The translations under genes and the position numbers were made by a program. The notes beneath the pieces are model-generated. The model saw only the letters and a list, made by a program, of their open reading frames with translations. It did not search any database and was not told the origin of the DNA. Shown piece by piece: positions 1-7,208 of a DNA stretch of 64,000 nucleotides (the stretch's first letter is position 1; the number at the start of each line of letters is the position of its first letter). The DNA comes from Polynucleobacter sp. Tro8-14-1. GTDB lineage: Bacteria > Pseudomonadota > Gammaproteobacteria > Burkholderiales > Burkholderiaceae. The DNA lies in contig NZ_JACVPX010000001.1 of NCBI RefSeq assembly GCF_018881655.1, forward strand, positions 1 through 64,000. Reading direction: 5' to 3'.

Positions 1-29
1 TGAATCGCTACCACTTCTATAGACACTTT
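1..29 (+). repeat. IS3 left terminal inverted repeat
   Basis: Begins TGAATCGCTACCA and ends with TAGACACTTT. It matches the reverse complement of 1207-1235, with mismatches only in the middle and at the innermost base. Confidence 0.9.
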
Positions 30-63
30 CTAGCCTAATATTTAGTCTATTAGGAGGTGTGTA

Positions 64-345
64 ATGAGTACAAGAAGACGGTTTACTGAAGAGTTCAAGT
101 TAGAGGCAGTCAAGCAAGTCGTTGAGCGAGGATTTGGGGTTCGAGATGTGGCTGCTAGGCTGGGCACCTCACCCCATAGTCTGTATGCCTGGATTAATAA
201 ATATGGTATTCCAGCCGAGCAGCGCTTAGTTCAAGATGATCAATTAGCTAAGCTTAAAAGACTGGAGGCGGAGCTGCGGCGGGTTACCGAAGAGCGCGAC
301 ATCCTAAAAAAGGCCGCCGCGTACTTTGCCAAGGAGTCCGGTTAA
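64..345 (+). CDS. IS3-family transposase OrfA (HTH subunit)
   Basis: A 93-residue N-terminal transposase subunit that binds the element ends. Residues about 5-45 form a helix-turn-helix (EAVKQVVERG then TSPHSLYAWINKYG) and residues about 60-90 a leucine-zipper-like coiled coil ending in the family hallmark ILKKAAAYFAKES. The start is supported by an AGGAGG ribosome binding site at 52-57. The stop at 343-345 lies downstream of a -1 slippery site, so a share of ribosomes should continue into orfB to make the full transposase. Confidence 0.93.
   Translation: MSTRRRFTEEFKLEAVKQVVERGFGVRDVAARLGTSPHSLYAWINKYGIPAEQRLVQDDQLAKLKRLEAELRRVTEERDILKKAAAYFAKESG
306..312 (+). promoter_or_regulatory. Programmed -1 frameshift site A AAA AAG
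   Basis: The heptamer A AAA AAG lies exactly in the orfA reading phase (CTA AAA AAG). A slip of one base back enters the orfB phase at 312, which is open from there to 1217. This is the standard IS3-family route to the OrfAB fusion transposase. Confidence 0.85.
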
Positions 346-392
346 AGTACGCCTTCATCAAAAAGCACCAGCATGAGCATGCCATCCGCACG

Positions 393-1217
393 ATGTGCAA
401 GGTTTTGCGAGTCCACCACAGTGGCTATTACGCTTGGCTTAAAGAGCCGCTCTCGTCTCGAGCGTATGAGAACCAGATGATCGTAGGTCAAATTAAGCAA
501 GCGTGGCTGGCAAGCGGCACCATCTATGGTTATCGCAAGATCCATGATGACCTGCAAGATCTGGGGATTGCTTGTGGAGAGCAACGGGTGTATCGATTGA
601 TGAAGGCACAGGGCCTGCGTTCCCAAACAGGCTACAAGCGTAAACCACGGCACCATACTGGTAAGCCTCATGTGGCAGCCCCCAATCACTTGGGTCAGCA
701 GTTTGATGTTTTAGAACCTAATGAGACCTGGGTAACGGACATTACTTATATCCGCACGCATGAGGGTTGGCTGTACTTGGCGGTGGTCTTGGATTTATTC
801 TCCCGCCAGATTGTAGGCTGGTCGATGCAAGGTCAAATGGATAAGGAGTTGGTGGTCAGCGCCTTGCTGATGGCTTTATGGAAACGAAAACCCAAGCAGA
901 CAGTGATGATCCACTCGGATCAAGGCAGTCAATTTTCTAGTTACGAGTGGCAAGCGTTCTTAAAAGAACATAACCTCAAACAAAGCATGAGTCGGCGCGG
1001 AAACTGCCATGACAATGCCGTAGTGGAGAGCTTTTTCCAACTACTCAAGCGGGAGCGGATTAAACGTAAAACCTATGCCAGCAGAGCAAAAGCAAGAGAA
1101 GATATTTTTGATTACATCGAAATGTTTTACAACCCGGTTAGACGCCATAGTTACAACAATGGACTTTCTCCGGTAAGATTTGAAGAGCAGTACCAAGCGA
1201 GGTTGGGAAGTGTCTAA
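393..1217 (+). CDS. IS3-family transposase OrfB (DDE catalytic subunit)
   Basis: Catalytic part of the transposase, normally made as an OrfAB fusion from 64 to 1217 by the -1 frameshift at 306-312. The first ATG is at 393, but the frame is open upstream to the slip site (KYAFIKKHQHEHAIRT precedes it). An HTH_21 region is followed by the rve integrase core with its DDE triad: D in ETWVTDITY, D in MIHSDQGSQF and E in NAVVESFF. The length is normal for the family and there is no internal stop. Confidence 0.94.
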   Translation: MCKVLRVHHSGYYAWLKEPLSSRAYENQMIVGQIKQAWLASGTIYGYRKIHDDLQDLGIACGEQRVYRLMKAQGLRSQTGYKRKPRHHTGKPHVAAPNHLGQQFDVLEPNETWVTDITYIRTHEGWLYLAVVLDLFSRQIVGWSMQGQMDKELVVSALLMALWKRKPKQTVMIHSDQGSQFSSYEWQAFLKEHNLKQSMSRRGNCHDNAVVESFFQLLKRERIKRKTYASRAKAREDIFDYIEMFYNPVRRHSYNNGLSPVRFEEQYQARLGSV

Positions 1218-1235
1218 GATATTGGTAGCGATTCA
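1207..1235 (-). repeat. IS3 right terminal inverted repeat
   Basis: Its reverse complement starts TGAATCGCTACCA, identical to the left end over the first 13 bases, and shares TAGACACTT further in. The last three bases supply the in-frame stop codon that ends the broken recombinase read from the other side. Confidence 0.9.
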
Positions 1236-2075
1236 GTATCTAGGGCCCGTTTTGCCTGATACCCAAATTCTTAAGTAACGCTGCTCACCTATCCAATGCC
1301 ATTGCAAGGCTTTCCAGCGAATGGGCATACTTTCAGTTCCTTGTCTTATGCCCGTTCCCAGCAAGAACTCCACATAGACGCGGCAAAGTCTACGCATATG
1401 GTTACTGCGTTGATTACGGCCAAAACGCTCCCAATCTTGCATGTATTCCAGTAGATGCTTGATCTCTAGTTGATTAAATGCAGGCCTAATTTCTGCCCTA
1501 TCGGCAGCGACCTCCAATAAGGGAATGGTGCGATTTCGATGGATTAAACCCTGATCCCTGGCTCGTTCAATTACTCGCTTATAAAGCCCCGCATGACGCC
1601 TTTGGGTATAAGTCTTGGGATTCTTACCCATCCGAGATATGCGCCACGCCACGTAGTCATCTACTAGCTCTTGGGTTATGTCATTGATCTGACAATCGCC
1701 AAAGAATGGGATCAGGTACTTGGTATAGATATGAATATAGTCCGCATGTGTGCGTTTATTAGGATTGGCTTGGACTACTCGGGCAGCTGCAGCCAACTCT
1801 TGCGTGGCTAGTTGACGAAAGGTACGGGTCTTAATGGCTAGATCACTGGCTAGCTTGACCTTGACTGTTTCATAGACGGCAATGGCTTGGGTAGTGGCTT
1901 CGGCTAACTGGTCAGAGCCTGTACTGGCGGAATGCCAAGCTCCAGTTGATAACTTAAAACGGCATTGCCATTGGTGGCTATTAGGTCTCTTATAGAGAGT
2001 CAGAAGACCGTCAAGGAGTTTGATGGATTCTTGATCAAGAGTAGTAGTGGAAAATAATAGCGATAAATTATTCAT
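1233..2075 (-). pseudogene. Tyrosine recombinase (phage-type integrase), 3' half cut off by the IS3 element
   Basis: The reading frame starts at 2075 and gives 280 residues: an N-terminal arm (about 1-90), a SAM-like core-binding domain (about 95-185, with YTKYLIPFFGD and ELVDDYVAWRISRMGK), and the start of the catalytic domain. The first catalytic arginine is visible in LLGTGIRQGTE. The box containing HxxR and the nucleophile tyrosine is absent because the insertion sequence joins right after ISGKTGPRY-like sequence and provides a TGA from its terminal repeat. The remainder probably lies left of the window. As it stands the protein should be inactive. It probably once mobilised an island carrying some of the genes to its right. 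Confidence 0.85.
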
Positions 2076-2076
2076 A

Positions 2077-2104
2077 ACAAGTGTCTCGAAAAGCGATACT
2101 TGTT
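2077..2104. repeat. Imperfect palindrome upstream of the broken recombinase
   Basis: AACAAGT at 2077-2083 is repeated in inverted form (ACTTGTT) at 2098-2104, with partial dyad symmetry between. It starts 2 bases before the recombinase start codon on the minus strand, so it could be an operator or a leader hairpin. There is no direct evidence of function. Confidence 0.4.
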
Positions 2105-2233
2105 AGCTTAATTTCAGAATTACGTTTGTGCGACCTGAATTATTTAGAGTCCGTTAAACCAACGGTACAGCGTCAGGGCTGCGATAGACTGTTGCTGATC
2201 ACAAAGCAATCAATTGCCCTAAAGTTAGTTAAC

Positions 2234-3943
2234 TTAAAAAATAAATTTATCTAACTGTGGACCAATAAATAAATCCTTACCATTCTTAATGGTCTTCACA
2301 ATCTGAATATCCTTAATTTCCATTGGGTCTACTTTCATTGGATTGCGATCAAGAATCACCATGTCCGCAAGTTTTCCAGCTGTAATAGTGCCCTTTGATG
2401 CTTCTTCTTTGTACTGATATGCAGGCACAGCAGTAAAACCACGCAGAGCGGTATATGGATCTATGCGTTGAGCAGGTCCTAAGGTGCTCCCTCCATAGGT
2501 CTTGCGATTAACCGCAGTCCAAATCGTAAATAATGCACTTGGCCCTGATGATGGCGTGTCATTATGCAGTCCAAATTGCATATCTTTTGCTTTGGCCAAA
2601 TTGAGCGGAACCATATTGCTAGCCCTCTCGTCCCCTAAAATCTGTCTATACACATCGCCATACATCCAAATGTGGTTAGGCATAAATTGGGGCAGGATTT
2701 TATTCGCCTTGTATTGGTCAAGCTGATCATCACGAACAAAGAATGAATGTGAGATTACTGATCTGCGATCTTCAGAAATTCCCGTTTCTTTTATTGCCTT
2801 GGTAATTCCAGAAAGCGCCATATCTATACCAGCATCCCCATTGGAATAACCAAAGTACTGGATATTTTTTTCGTAAGCTAGCTTTGCGTACTTATAAACC
2901 AAATCCTGAGAAGCAACAGCCATCCCGCGCCATTCTTTTGGAAATCCTGTGGTGTCGTTATAAGGCTTGGTGAAATAGGCCAAACGTAATTGTGGTGCAC
3001 CATCTGTAGAGACCAATATTCCAGCAACCTTAAAGCCGCCATCACCCTTGGTATAGACTCCAAAAGGATAATTTTTATTAGTTTCAAGTAATTGATCAAC
3101 CACATCATAGGTGGGCAGCGCAATCAGATCTAAGCTGATCACATTACGATCAACTGCTTGGCGCATATTACTAATATCTTGAATCGTAGTTTCATAACTT
3201 TGCGCAGTAGTGTATCCATTTGAGACATAGATCTGTTGGGCTTTGCGATAAGTTTCCATCATTAAATCTTGAGAGTACTTACCGAATACCTTCGCTGTTG
3301 CCTCGAAATTAGGATCGCCAATTAACTCACCAGTAAGTTTTCCTGTCTTTGGATCAACGGGCAGAATGCCTTGTGTCACTTTAGTGGCTTTGGTAAATCC
3401 TAGCTTCTTTAGCCCCGCAGTATTCACAATCCCGGTCAGGGTAGAAATATTATTAACAAATACTGGTTGATTAGGAAATGCTGCATCTAACTGAGCAATG
3501 GTTAAAGGGCCGTCGGCAAGAAAAGCGTCTGCATACTCTGCGCCAATAATCCAACCGTTAAATGGTCTTGCTTCTGCTTTCAAGCGGTCTATTAACTGCT
3601 TAGTAGTTTTCGGTGGATTTTTTGAAAAGTACCCCAAATTGACAGCGAGAGTGTTCTGAGCAATCAGAGTAAAGTGGCCCCAGGCATCTATAAACCCTGG
3701 CAATAAAGTTTGACCTTTTAAATCCTGCATTACTGGATTAGCGCCGGCTCCATTTAAAGCGTCTCGCAGATTACCGACATAAGCGATCTTCTTGCCCTTC
3801 ACTACGACTGCTTCAACATACTGTGGCTTATCACTCTCCATCGTCAAGATATCACCATTGAAATAAATCACTGCATTATCGGCAAAGACCGGGGCTGCTA
3901 GCGAAAGAAAAACTGCAGAGAAAATAATTTTGAGGATACGCAT
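2234..3943 (-). CDS. Exported amidohydrolase of the YtcJ/AepA-like (amidohydrolase_3) family
   Basis: A 569-residue protein with a cleavable signal peptide (MRILKIIFSAVFLSLAAPVFA), so it is probably periplasmic. The TIM-barrel metal-dependent hydrolase fold is suggested by VVVKGKKIAYVG near the N-terminus, LLPGFIDAWGHF (about residues 79-90), VISHSFFVRDDQL (about 383-395) and a late GLHNDTPSSGP motif. The C-terminal composite barrel carries GKLADMVILDRNP. In most relatives the first metal motif reads D-x-H-x-H. Here the first histidine is Trp (DAWGHF), which may change metal binding. The substrate cannot be read from sequence. It is followed by the disrupted recombinase and preceded by an amide hydrolase gene with its own terminator. 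Confidence 0.82.
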   Translation of the reverse strand: MRILKIIFSAVFLSLAAPVFADNAVIYFNGDILTMESDKPQYVEAVVVKGKKIAYVGNLRDALNGAGANPVMQDLKGQTLLPGFIDAWGHFTLIAQNTLAVNLGYFSKNPPKTTKQLIDRLKAEARPFNGWIIGAEYADAFLADGPLTIAQLDAAFPNQPVFVNNISTLTGIVNTAGLKKLGFTKATKVTQGILPVDPKTGKLTGELIGDPNFEATAKVFGKYSQDLMMETYRKAQQIYVSNGYTTAQSYETTIQDISNMRQAVDRNVISLDLIALPTYDVVDQLLETNKNYPFGVYTKGDGGFKVAGILVSTDGAPQLRLAYFTKPYNDTTGFPKEWRGMAVASQDLVYKYAKLAYEKNIQYFGYSNGDAGIDMALSGITKAIKETGISEDRRSVISHSFFVRDDQLDQYKANKILPQFMPNHIWMYGDVYRQILGDERASNMVPLNLAKAKDMQFGLHNDTPSSGPSALFTIWTAVNRKTYGGSTLGPAQRIDPYTALRGFTAVPAYQYKEEASKGTITAGKLADMVILDRNPMKVDPMEIKDIQIVKTIKNGKDLFIGPQLDKFIF

Positions 3944-4004
3944 AAATGGCCGAGGTATTAAGGTTTTGAAATTTTAATGAACAAATAAACCTAGTTTGAT
4001 GCAC

Positions 4005-4034
4005 TAAAAAATAAACCACCCAAAGGCGGTTTAT
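4005..4034 (-). terminator. Rho-independent terminator of the linear amide hydrolase gene
   Basis: A hairpin formed by ATAAACC (4011-4017) and GGTTTAT (4028-4034), with two more inner pairs, is followed on the minus strand by a U-rich run (A-run at 4005-4010). It lies just after the stop codon of the gene ending at 4043. Confidence 0.8.
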
Positions 4035-4042
4035 CTACTAAT

Positions 4043-5164
4043 TTATTTTAAGAGTTCTGCTGTCAAATCGTTTTGTGGGTAAGGTAATTTATCCACTAAC
4101 CAGCTTTTCGTTTTTCCAGATTTAAACATTTGGTTCAAATCAATCTCGATAAAGTTGGTACGACTTGCATAATTAGCAATCTTCATCTTGTTGTTTTTTA
4201 AATCCTTCAGATTGATCCACTGCGTGTAATCAGAGACTACCTGCTTGCCATCAATAGATCTTGCAACTCCCATAGGAATGTCCACATTATCTAAAATATG
4301 ACCCGTTAACGCAACAGCATCAATGCTATTGCTAGGCTGATAGGCAAGCTGTCTGAGATAAGCAGCTCTGACAAAACGCGATGGTGGCGTGTAATCCGCT
4401 GGTAAGCCAATCAAACCACCGCCCTGTCCTAACTCAGTTACATTAACTTTGCCAACAGTTACAGAGGGGGTAGCAGTTGCTGTGAGTGACAAATAGTTGC
4501 GTACGTTATTCAGGTGCCAATCATAGGTTGGAGCATTGGTTAAGACGCCTGCAAGATTATTGTGGATAACCATTTGTCCTTTTACAAACTCAATCACGAT
4601 ACTCTCACCACTTCGATCAGTTAAAACAAAATGCAACCATGGTGGGGTTGGTAAACCCTTCACCTCACTTGGATCAAACCAAACTTTATATTTAGGTAAT
4701 TCATTACGCAGCTCTTTGACTGTAGCAAACATCCCCAAAATAAAGCCGCCTAAATTGAGAATCGAAACGTAGTTTTTGTCTTGCGGGCTGACTGTCTGGT
4801 ATTCAGTAAAGCCTGGCAAGAAGTTTCCACTAATCGCAAGACCAGCTTCATTTTGACCCTCTAAGTAGGCAGGTGGTCCTGGTAGGATGGCTGGTGAGAT
4901 ACCTGCAAATCCATATTTACTCGACAAACTGCTTGCAGGTAATTTCATTGAACTAGGCGCAGTTAAGGCGATAGCTGTACCTTTGGGATTGACGGTTAAT
5001 TGCCACTTCATATCAAAAGCCCACTCCATTGTTCTACCCGCAACAACAGAGCCATCTTTTGCAGTGATATTCACAGCAGTACATGCCTCACTCAAAAAGG
5101 GGGCAAATACTAAGCTTAGCGAGAGTGATGTAGCAATAATTTTATGAGTGATGATTTGTTTCAT
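4043..5164 (-). CDS. Linear amide C-N hydrolase (choloylglycine hydrolase / penicillin V acylase family)
   Basis: A 373-residue Ntn-type amidase. A signal peptide ends just before Cys28 (FLSEACTAV), which would become the N-terminal nucleophile after cleavage, as in Gram-negative penicillin V acylases. Other family positions are visible: Arg44 in GRTMEW (with Glu where bile salt hydrolases have Asp), the Asn in VLTNAPTYDW and the Arg in PSRFVRAAYL. The protein is probably periplasmic and cleaves an amide. Some Gram-negative members act on N-acyl homoserine lactones, but the substrate here is unknown. The start at 5164 has an AAGGA-like site upstream. A terminator follows the gene. Confidence 0.85.
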   Translation of the reverse strand: MKQIITHKIIATSLSLSLVFAPFLSEACTAVNITAKDGSVVAGRTMEWAFDMKWQLTVNPKGTAIALTAPSSMKLPASSLSSKYGFAGISPAILPGPPAYLEGQNEAGLAISGNFLPGFTEYQTVSPQDKNYVSILNLGGFILGMFATVKELRNELPKYKVWFDPSEVKGLPTPPWLHFVLTDRSGESIVIEFVKGQMVIHNNLAGVLTNAPTYDWHLNNVRNYLSLTATATPSVTVGKVNVTELGQGGGLIGLPADYTPPSRFVRAAYLRQLAYQPSNSIDAVALTGHILDNVDIPMGVARSIDGKQVVSDYTQWINLKDLKNNKMKIANYASRTNFIEIDLNQMFKSGKTKSWLVDKLPYPQNDLTAELLK

Positions 5165-5210
5165 ATGAATCCTTATATAAAGTCTGGTGTCAGCCTTCTA
5201 ACGCTTTTGT

Positions 5211-6041
5211 TTATTTCAAAATGACTAAAGTTGCTGTGGCACGAGCACCCCATCCTGACGGACCACCTGGAGTATTACTAATGTAATACATAGGGCCAGC
5301 GGCAAACTGCAAAGGCACGCCATCAAATACCATTAATTTCGATACGCCGACATATAAGGGGTTGGAAGTACGATGCGTGTCGTAGTTATATTGCGCCTCC
5401 ATATTCACGGTATAAGTAAATGCGTCCTTGTTGGTGAAAGCGACAAACGGTTGGCCATATAAATTGTTTTGCGTGCCAAAGCTTGGATTGCCACCTACAC
5501 TCCAAGACTGATAACCTAGCAATCCATAAGTCCAGGGACCATGACGATTGAGAACTACACCCGTCACACCAGCACCAGTTTGTTGTGAGCCAAACTTGCC
5601 GCTATTGCCCGAGGGAGATACAGCATAGGGACCCACCCCCCAGATCCAAGATGAATTGGTGTTAGGTGCATAGAACGATTCCACCGTAACACTAGCAATG
5701 CCATAACCCGAAAATGATTGTCCATTCGCAGCCTGAACACTGACCTCTCTTACACCGGCAACAATCGGGCGAACAATAAAAGTATCTCCGCCACCAAGAT
5801 CAAATGGGGTTACCGGCTGAAAGAGCGAGGTCTGCTCTGAACCCGCCTGATTTTTACCGACACCACGACTAAATTCGTATTGCAGCGGTACCGAAATCAT
5901 ATTGGCAATCGGGTTGGCTAGTTTTTTAGCAATGCCGACCTTATCCACACCCCCATCAGGAGCGCTACTGCTTTGAGCAGCTACTAGGCTAGACAATGTA
6001 GTCGCTGTGATAACGACAAGAATACGTTTGAATGTTTTCAT
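5211..6041 (-). CDS. Predicted outer-membrane beta-barrel protein (transporter-like)
   Basis: A 276-residue exported protein with a signal peptide ending around VAAQS. The segment AKKLANPIANMISVPLQYEF is typical of a family of outer-membrane barrels often annotated as putative transporter. The rest alternates hydrophobic and polar residues rich in Gly, Tyr, Phe and Asn, as in barrel strands, and ends with a hydrophobic strand (ARATATLVILK). It sits 18 bp downstream of another barrel gene on the same strand, so the two are probably co-transcribed. The cargo is unknown. Confidence 0.75.
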   Translation of the reverse strand: MKTFKRILVVITATTLSSLVAAQSSSAPDGGVDKVGIAKKLANPIANMISVPLQYEFSRGVGKNQAGSEQTSLFQPVTPFDLGGGDTFIVRPIVAGVREVSVQAANGQSFSGYGIASVTVESFYAPNTNSSWIWGVGPYAVSPSGNSGKFGSQQTGAGVTGVVLNRHGPWTYGLLGYQSWSVGGNPSFGTQNNLYGQPFVAFTNKDAFTYTVNMEAQYNYDTHRTSNPLYVGVSKLMVFDGVPLQFAAGPMYYISNTPGGPSGWGARATATLVILK

Positions 6042-6059
6042 GGGATCAGTGATTCAGAA

Positions 6060-6869
6060 TCAAAATTTAAAGGTAATGGCAGCTTGCGGACCCTTCATAG
6101 TTGTTTTTTGCAGAAGGCCATTACTATTCATGTCGTAGTACAGGGCGCGATAGGCTAAGGAGACGTCTATCCACTTATCAAAAGTCTTGCCTACACCAAT
6201 CATTCCTTGCCATGTCATATTGGTTGTGCCGCCACCCCCACCTATATCGGCATATAACGGGATATACCAAGTAGAGTCAGCCAAGCGATATCTGCCTTTG
6301 AGCCCAACAATTGGGTCTACAGTTGAGGTTGATTTCGAGTCACTGGCATGTAATGAAGTTCCATCCAAAACCAAACCAAGGGTGGCAGTAATCGCAATAC
6401 TTCTTACGCCAACCAATCCGTCAAAGTAGGCATCTTTATTATTTATAACGGTATATGTTGCAGCGCCAGTAAGAATGGTCTGCTGCAAAGTTGCGCTAGT
6501 GGCAAACCTTGCTGGAACCGCTCCTTGAGCTGTTGGTGCCGTAGTACTGATAGTTTGATTCTGTTGCAATGTAGCGGAGACTAAATCCCCCATGATCCCC
6601 CAATTACCATAGTGAGCCTCTGCAGCAATCATTCCACCAGCTTTAAGATCGCCAAGAACATTGCTAGATGACAAAACTGCTGTATTCAAATATTTGTCAT
6701 TAAAAAATAATGTTGAGCTAATTCCAGGTGACCATAAATATGGGGTTACCTCAAAACGCCATTGATCAGAGACTTTTGGAATTGGGGATCCATCTGATTG
6801 CGCTTGGGCTAGCGACATAAGAAGGGCAACACATCCAGCCAAAGTTAATTTCAGGGCTTTGTGAAACAT
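6060..6869 (-). CDS. Predicted outer-membrane beta-barrel protein, hypothetical
   Basis: A 269-residue protein with a signal peptide (LAGCVALLMSLAQA) and a mature start WRFEVTPYLWSPGIS, a pattern seen at the first strand of many hypothetical outer-membrane proteins. It ends in the terminal-strand signature AAITFKF with a C-terminal Phe, which suits recognition by the barrel assembly machinery. It is the first gene of a likely two-gene unit with the barrel protein at 5211-6041. No specific function is assigned. Confidence 0.7.
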   Translation of the reverse strand: MFHKALKLTLAGCVALLMSLAQAQSDGSPIPKVSDQWRFEVTPYLWSPGISSTLFFNDKYLNTAVLSSSNVLGDLKAGGMIAAEAHYGNWGIMGDLVSATLQQNQTISTTAPTAQGAVPARFATSATLQQTILTGAATYTVINNKDAYFDGLVGVRSIAITATLGLVLDGTSLHASDSKSTSTVDPIVGLKGRYRLADSTWYIPLYADIGGGGGTTNMTWQGMIGVGKTFDKWIDVSLAYRALYYDMNSNGLLQKTTMKGPQAAITFKF

Positions 6870-7208
6870 TTTTGTTAATCTTTATTTAAAGTGGTTGTAT
6901 TGAAAGTAGCTACTGAATTCAAAAAAACCCGCCACGGCGGGTTTTTTTGATGTGTACGACTATAGATTACAAGGTGTTTTTATAAATCTATCCGGACTAT
7001 ACCGCACGAAATGAAGTCTTTTTTGCTGAAAACATTACTAATATACAAAAATAATAATGTACTTTTATTAGCAATTTTTATAACCTCTGGGAACGCACGG
7101 TTTTGGTGCCCAAGACTGCTATTGGCCGATCTCTGCCGGTCAAATCTCTAAAAAATTACTTGATTTGAATGGCCGCAATTAATCTGAAAGCTGTCGATGG
7201 GTAACGAA
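6870..7208. other. Gene-poor flank between the barrel genes and the Tn7-like element
   Basis: These 339 bases hold a strong bidirectional terminator (6921-6948) and an AT-rich stretch (about 7020-7080). They probably also contain one end of the Tn7-like element, because tnsD stops at 7209 and no transposon gene lies further left. Short open frames on both strands around 7090-7160 cannot be identified. No clear TnsB-site repeat series or tRNA was found. Confidence 0.5.
6921..6948. terminator. Bidirectional rho-independent terminator with no adjacent gene end
   Basis: A7-CCCGCC-AC-GGCGGG-T7 forms a strong GC stem flanked by A and T tracts, so it can act in both directions. It lies upstream of the barrel gene start at 6869 and 261 bp beyond the tnsD stop, so no gene ends close to it. 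Confidence 0.88.

Larger units (their letters stand above)
1..1235 (+). mobile_element. IS3-family insertion sequence, complete
   Basis: A complete insertion sequence with two overlapping-phase transposase frames (orfA, orfB), a slippery heptamer between them and imperfect 29-bp terminal inverted repeats. The left end coincides with the first base of the window, so one or a few outer bases could be missing. The right end lies inside a tyrosine recombinase gene. The DDE residues and frameshift signal are intact, so the element looks potentially active. The family call rests on the orfA ending (ILKKAAAYFAKES) and the orfB integrase core, both typical of the IS3/IS51 type. Confidence 0.95.

Noticed and set aside
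342-689. 115-residue open frame on the minus strand inside the insertion sequence
   Set aside because: It is antisense to orfB, whose catalytic motifs are intact; no recognisable domain.
7090-7165. Short open frames on both strands in the left flank
   Set aside because: Both strands are open for about 25-30 codons, but no start signal or family could be recognised, so no gene was called.
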